A stretch of 64,000 nt of DNA, taken from assembly GCA_031256775.1 (NCBI GenBank), contig JAIRPX010000171.1, positions 1 through 64,000 on the forward strand, in the 5' to 3' direction. Positions 60,708-64,000 of this stretch are shown piece after piece (the first letter of the stretch is position 1; every line of letters begins with the position of its first letter). The notes below the pieces were generated by a model. The model made no database searches and was not told the origin of the DNA. It saw nothing but the letters and a program-made list of their open reading frames with translations. The stretch comes from Dysgonamonadaceae bacterium. GTDB taxonomy: Bacteria > Bacteroidota > Bacteroidia > Bacteroidales > Azobacteroidaceae. Made by a program: the position numbers and the translations under genes.

Positions 60708-61034
60708 ATGAGTGATTATTCAATTAACAGGGGGATTGGCAAACCGGCGGAATTTAAGGGGCTGAAATCGCAGTACCTGTTCATATTCGCAGGCGGGTTG
60801 CTGTGTCTGTTTGTCGTGTTCGTTATCATGTACATGGCCGGAATCGGACAGTGGGTGTGTATTGCTTTTGGCGTTGCATCCGCATCTGTTTTGATTTACG
60901 GTACATTTTACCTTAATAACAGGTATGGCGAACACGGACTGATGAAAGCGCAGGCGAGGCGCAACCATCCGCGATATGTCATTAACCGCCGGAGCTTCCC
61001 TAAATTATTCATTCAAAAGAAAAAGGAAATATGA
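60708..61034 (+). CDS. traF: TraF conjugation protein (DUF4133, VirB3-like)
   Basis: A 108-residue inner-membrane protein: INRGIGKPAEFKGLKSQYLF near the start, then two helices (about 25-65), and a basic C-terminus. It matches DUF4133, the VirB3-like partner of the TraG ATPase. It overlaps traG by four bases. Confidence 0.87.
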   Translation: MSDYSINRGIGKPAEFKGLKSQYLFIFAGGLLCLFVVFVIMYMAGIGQWVCIAFGVASASVLIYGTFYLNNRYGEHGLMKAQARRNHPRYVINRRSFPKLFIQKKKEI

Positions 61035-63538
61035 GGAATGTAATGAAAGCAGCCACTTTGGAAAGCAAATTTCCGATTTTGGCGGTTGAGAATGGCTGTA
61101 TAATCAGTAAAGATGCGGATATTACGGTAGGGTTTCGGGTAGAACTGCCCGAACTCTTTACCGTAACGTCTTCGGAATATGAGGCGATACATTCCGCTTG
61201 GGCAAAAGCCATCAAGGTGTTACCTAATTACAGTATTGTGCATAAGCAGGATTTTTTCATAAAGGAAAGCTATACTCCCGATATTCAAAAGGATGATTTA
61301 AGTTTTCTGTCGCGCTCGTTTGAAAGGCATTTCAATGAGCGTCCGTATTTGAATCATGCCTGTTTCCTGTTCCTGACCAAAACGACGAAGGAACGTATTC
61401 GGACACAAAGTAATTTCAATACTTTGTGTCGCGGCTTCCTTGTTCCGAAAGAAATCAGGGACAGGGAAACAGTGCAAAAATTTTTGGAGACAGTCGGGCA
61501 ATTTGAGCGTATAGTAAACGATTCCGGCTTTATCAAACTCACACGACTTTCGAGTGATGAAATAACAGGCACAAAGGAAAATCCGGGACTTGTCGAAAAG
61601 TATTTTTCGCTTTCATTGGAAAATACAACCTGTTTGCAGGATATGTCTTTGGGTGCGGGCAAAATGAAAATCGGCGACAATATCCTCTGCCTGCATACGC
61701 TTTCGGATGTGGATGACTTGCCATCGAAAGTTGCAACCGACAACCGTTACGAAAAGTTATCTACCGACCGTTCCGATTGCCGCCTGTCCTTTGCCGCGCC
61801 TGTGGGCGTTTTACTCTCGTGTAATCATATCTATAATCAGTACATTTTTATAGACGACAGTGCGGAAAATCTGAAACGGTTTGAAAAGCAGGCGCGGAAT
61901 ATGCACTCGCTTTCACGTTATTCGCGTCAAAATCAAATTAATAAGGAATGGCTTGAACAGTATTTGAACGAGGCTCATTCATTCGGACTTACTTCGGTAC
62001 GCTGCCACTGTAATGTTATAGCGTGGAGCGACGATCGCGAGGAACTGCAAAGGATTAAGAACGATGTCGGCAGCCAGCTTGCGCTGATGGAGTGCAAGCC
62101 GAGACACAATACCGTAGATACTCCCACTTTGTTTTGGGCAGGTATTCCGGGTAATGAAGCGGACTTTCCGGCAGAAGAAAGTTTTTATACTTTCATCGAA
62201 CAGGCATTGTGTTTCTTTACAGAAGAAACCAATTACAAAAGTTCTCCTTCGCCTTTCGGTATTAAAATGGTGGACAGGCTGACCGGAAAGCCACTGCATT
62301 TGGATATTTCCGATTTTCCAATGAAAAAAGGAATTATCACTAACCGGAACAAGTTTATACTTGGTCCGTCGGGTAGTGGTAAATCCTTCTTTACCAACCA
62401 CATGGTCAGACAGTATTATGAACAGGGGGCGCATATCGTACTCGTTGATACAGGTAATTCATATCAGGGACTTTGCAATCTGATAAACCGCAGGACAAAC
62501 GGCGAAGATGGCGTGTATTTCACTTACACAGAGGATAATCCGATTGCGTTCAATCCATTTTACACCGATGACGGCGTGTTTGATATTGAGAAACGCGAAA
62601 GCATCAAAACATTGATTTTGACGCTTTGGAAACGCGACAATGAGCCGCCGACACGCGCCGAAGAAGTCGCCCTGTCCAACGCCGTCAGTATGTATATTGA
62701 CAAACTGAAAACAGGCATTACGCCAAGTTTCAATTCCTTTTACGAATTTGTGAAAGGCGAGTACCGCGAAATACTTTCTGAAAAGCAAGTCCGCGAAAAG
62801 GATTTTGACGTGGCAAATTTCCTCAATGTATTAGAGCCTTATTATAAAGGCGGCGAATACGATTACCTGCTGAACTCTGAAAAACAGTTGGATTTGCTAT
62901 CTAAACGCTTTATTGTCTTTGAGATAGACGCGATTAAAGACCATAAAATTTTGTTCCCGATTACCACCATTATCATTATGGAAGTTTTCATAAATAAAAT
63001 GCGAAGATTAAAGGGAATCAGGAAATTAATACTCATCGAAGAAGCATGGAAAGCAATCGCAAAGGAAGGGATGGCGGAATACATCCGTTATCTCTATAAA
63101 ACCGTTCGTAAATTCTTTGGAGAGGCAATCGTGGTAACACAGGAGGTAGATGATATTATCGCTTCGCCCATTGTAAAGGAAAGCATTATCAACAATGCCG
63201 ACTGTAAAATATTGCTCGACCAAAGAAAATACATGAACAAATTCGACAGTATTCAGGCGTTGTTGGGATTGACTGAAAAGGAGAAATCGCAGGTATTGTC
63301 CATCAATATGGCGAATAATCCCAACAGGCTTTATAAGGAAGTTTGGATTGGGTTAGGCGGCGTTCAATCGGCAGTTTATGCTACAGAGGTTTCAATGTGC
63401 GAATATCTGACATATACGACAGAAGAAACCGAAAAGTTGGAAGTAATGCGTCTGACTGAAAAGTTGAACGGGAATTTAGAATTGGCTATCAAACAGTTAG
63501 CCGAACAAAAACAATTATCAATTAACATAAAAAAATAA
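61031..63538 (+). CDS. traG: TraG conjugative ATPase (VirB4-like)
   Basis: An 835-residue VirB4-family ATPase powering assembly and function of the transfer channel. Walker A GPSGSGKSFF near residue 446, Walker B KLILIEEAW near 667, and VVTQEVDDI near 700. The N-terminal half is the VirB4 non-catalytic domain. It is cytoplasmic at the inner membrane. It sits in the conserved traE-F-G order, coupled to traF by a four-base overlap. Confidence 0.94.
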   Translation: MRNVMKAATLESKFPILAVENGCIISKDADITVGFRVELPELFTVTSSEYEAIHSAWAKAIKVLPNYSIVHKQDFFIKESYTPDIQKDDLSFLSRSFERHFNERPYLNHACFLFLTKTTKERIRTQSNFNTLCRGFLVPKEIRDRETVQKFLETVGQFERIVNDSGFIKLTRLSSDEITGTKENPGLVEKYFSLSLENTTCLQDMSLGAGKMKIGDNILCLHTLSDVDDLPSKVATDNRYEKLSTDRSDCRLSFAAPVGVLLSCNHIYNQYIFIDDSAENLKRFEKQARNMHSLSRYSRQNQINKEWLEQYLNEAHSFGLTSVRCHCNVIAWSDDREELQRIKNDVGSQLALMECKPRHNTVDTPTLFWAGIPGNEADFPAEESFYTFIEQALCFFTEETNYKSSPSPFGIKMVDRLTGKPLHLDISDFPMKKGIITNRNKFILGPSGSGKSFFTNHMVRQYYEQGAHIVLVDTGNSYQGLCNLINRRTNGEDGVYFTYTEDNPIAFNPFYTDDGVFDIEKRESIKTLILTLWKRDNEPPTRAEEVALSNAVSMYIDKLKTGITPSFNSFYEFVKGEYREILSEKQVREKDFDVANFLNVLEPYYKGGEYDYLLNSEKQLDLLSKRFIVFEIDAIKDHKILFPITTIIIMEVFINKMRRLKGIRKLILIEEAWKAIAKEGMAEYIRYLYKTVRKFFGEAIVVTQEVDDIIASPIVKESIINNADCKILLDQRKYMNKFDSIQALLGLTEKEKSQVLSINMANNPNRLYKEVWIGLGGVQSAVYATEVSMCEYLTYTTEETEKLEVMRLTEKLNGNLELAIKQLAEQKQLSINIKK

Positions 63539-63542
63539 GAAA

Positions 63543-64000
63543 ATGAAAAGAGCATTTTTAATTATCTGTATTGCGCTGCCAAGTTTTACAGCGCAGGTAA
63601 AAGCGCAGTTTGTAACAATCGACCCTGCGCACATTGCAACAAGTATCATCAATACGGCTAACGAAGTTGTACAGACTTCCTCGACAGTGGCAAATGTGAT
63701 AAAGAATTTCGAGGAAGTCAGAAAAGTGTATAATCAAGGCAAAGAGTATTATGACAGGCTCAAAGCCGTGCATGACTTGGTAAAGGATGCGAAAAAAGTC
63801 AGGGACGCTATCCTGCTTGTCGGGGAAATCGGCGACATCTATGTAAACAATTTTCAAAAGATGCTGTCCGACCCTAACTTCCGGTATGAAGAACTGACGG
63901 CAATTTCCAACGGCTATACCATGCTGCTTCAGGCGAGCGCAGATATGATTATGGAACTCAAAGACGTAGTAAATGTAAACGGCCTATCCATGACCGACCA
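63543..64000 (+). CDS. traI: TraI-like conjugation protein (DUF4141), partial
   Basis: At least 152 residues, cut by the window edge. It has a signal peptide (MKRAFLIICIALPSFTAQVK), then a helical domain (QFVTIDPAHIATSIINTANE, near 21-40) and further heptad-like helices (NFEEVRKVYNQGKEYYDRLK). This matches the DUF4141 family, a VirB5-like periplasmic component following TraG in CTnDOT-like operons. The remaining tra genes presumably continue to the right. Confidence 0.8.
   Translation, partial: MKRAFLIICIALPSFTAQVKAQFVTIDPAHIATSIINTANEVVQTSSTVANVIKNFEEVRKVYNQGKEYYDRLKAVHDLVKDAKKVRDAILLVGEIGDIYVNNFQKMLSDPNFRYEELTAISNGYTMLLQASADMIMELKDVVNVNGLSMTD

Overview
The window comes from a Bacteroidetes chromosome, most likely order Bacteroidales. 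The evidence is the promoter type (TTTG about 19-20 bases before TAnnTTTG), A-rich start regions without Shine-Dalgarno sequences, and a CTnDOT-style conjugation gene set (mobABC, traA-I, topB, rteC). The species cannot be named from sequence alone.

Layout. (1) 1-5.5 kb is ordinary chromosome: a glycosyltransferase, YigZ, YicC, CarA and a GH13 glucosidase. (2) 5.55-7.1 kb has no genes and is rich in repeats: two composite inverted repeats, a 48-bp palindrome and a cluster of TGTCCnnnnTTG sites. It probably holds the left edge of an integrative conjugative element (ICE). (3) 7.1-22.7 kb is the DNA-processing half of the ICE: two HTH proteins around a Toprim/AAA protein, a radical SAM plus PAPS-reductase-like pair, a 1,944-residue methylase/helicase, DUF1896, a RhuM-like protein, TopB and a DUF4099/DUF3945-type protein. 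(4) 23.1-40.5 kb is a very AT-rich cargo operon of 19 co-directional genes, here called BGC1. It encodes a type II polyketide/fatty-acid-like set (ACP, KS, KS-beta, KR, DH, PPTase, thioesterase), two ABC systems, a LolA-like carrier, an outer-membrane barrel, a PIG-L deacetylase, a GT2 glycosyltransferase and three BtrH-like proteins. A TonB receptor of more ordinary base composition follows. (5) 43.2-47.4 kb holds a frameshifted rteC, an AlbA_2-type regulator and a group II intron with an internally deleted reverse transcriptase. (6) 48.0-53.4 kb is a second AT-rich operon, BGC2, on the minus strand. It encodes IPP isomerase, a protein-kinase-like enzyme with a PqqD-like front end, a 53-residue candidate precursor peptide, a ComQ/polyprenyl-synthase-like protein, a PqqD-M50 membrane metalloprotease and a carboxypeptidase-regulatory-domain protein. 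(7) 53.8-64 kb is the mobilization and transfer half of the ICE (mobC, mobB, mobA, then traA to traI), running off the right edge.

How the parts work together. BGC1 reads as a pathway that builds an unsaturated acyl chain on an ACP. KR and DH are present but no enoyl reductase, which suggests a polyene. BtrH-like acyltransferases may pass the chain to a deacetylated amino sugar, and a LolCDE/LolA-like route would export the product to the outer membrane. It resembles aryl polyene systems but lacks aryl-starter genes. BGC2 reads as a ribosomal peptide (RiPP) pathway with its own isoprenoid supply. By analogy with ComQ/ComX, the likely modification is prenylation of a tryptophan, with the kinase acting on Ser/Thr. 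Both products are inferences. No integrase, rRNA, tRNA or CRISPR array was recognised, so the right end and integrase of the ICE presumably lie beyond the window.
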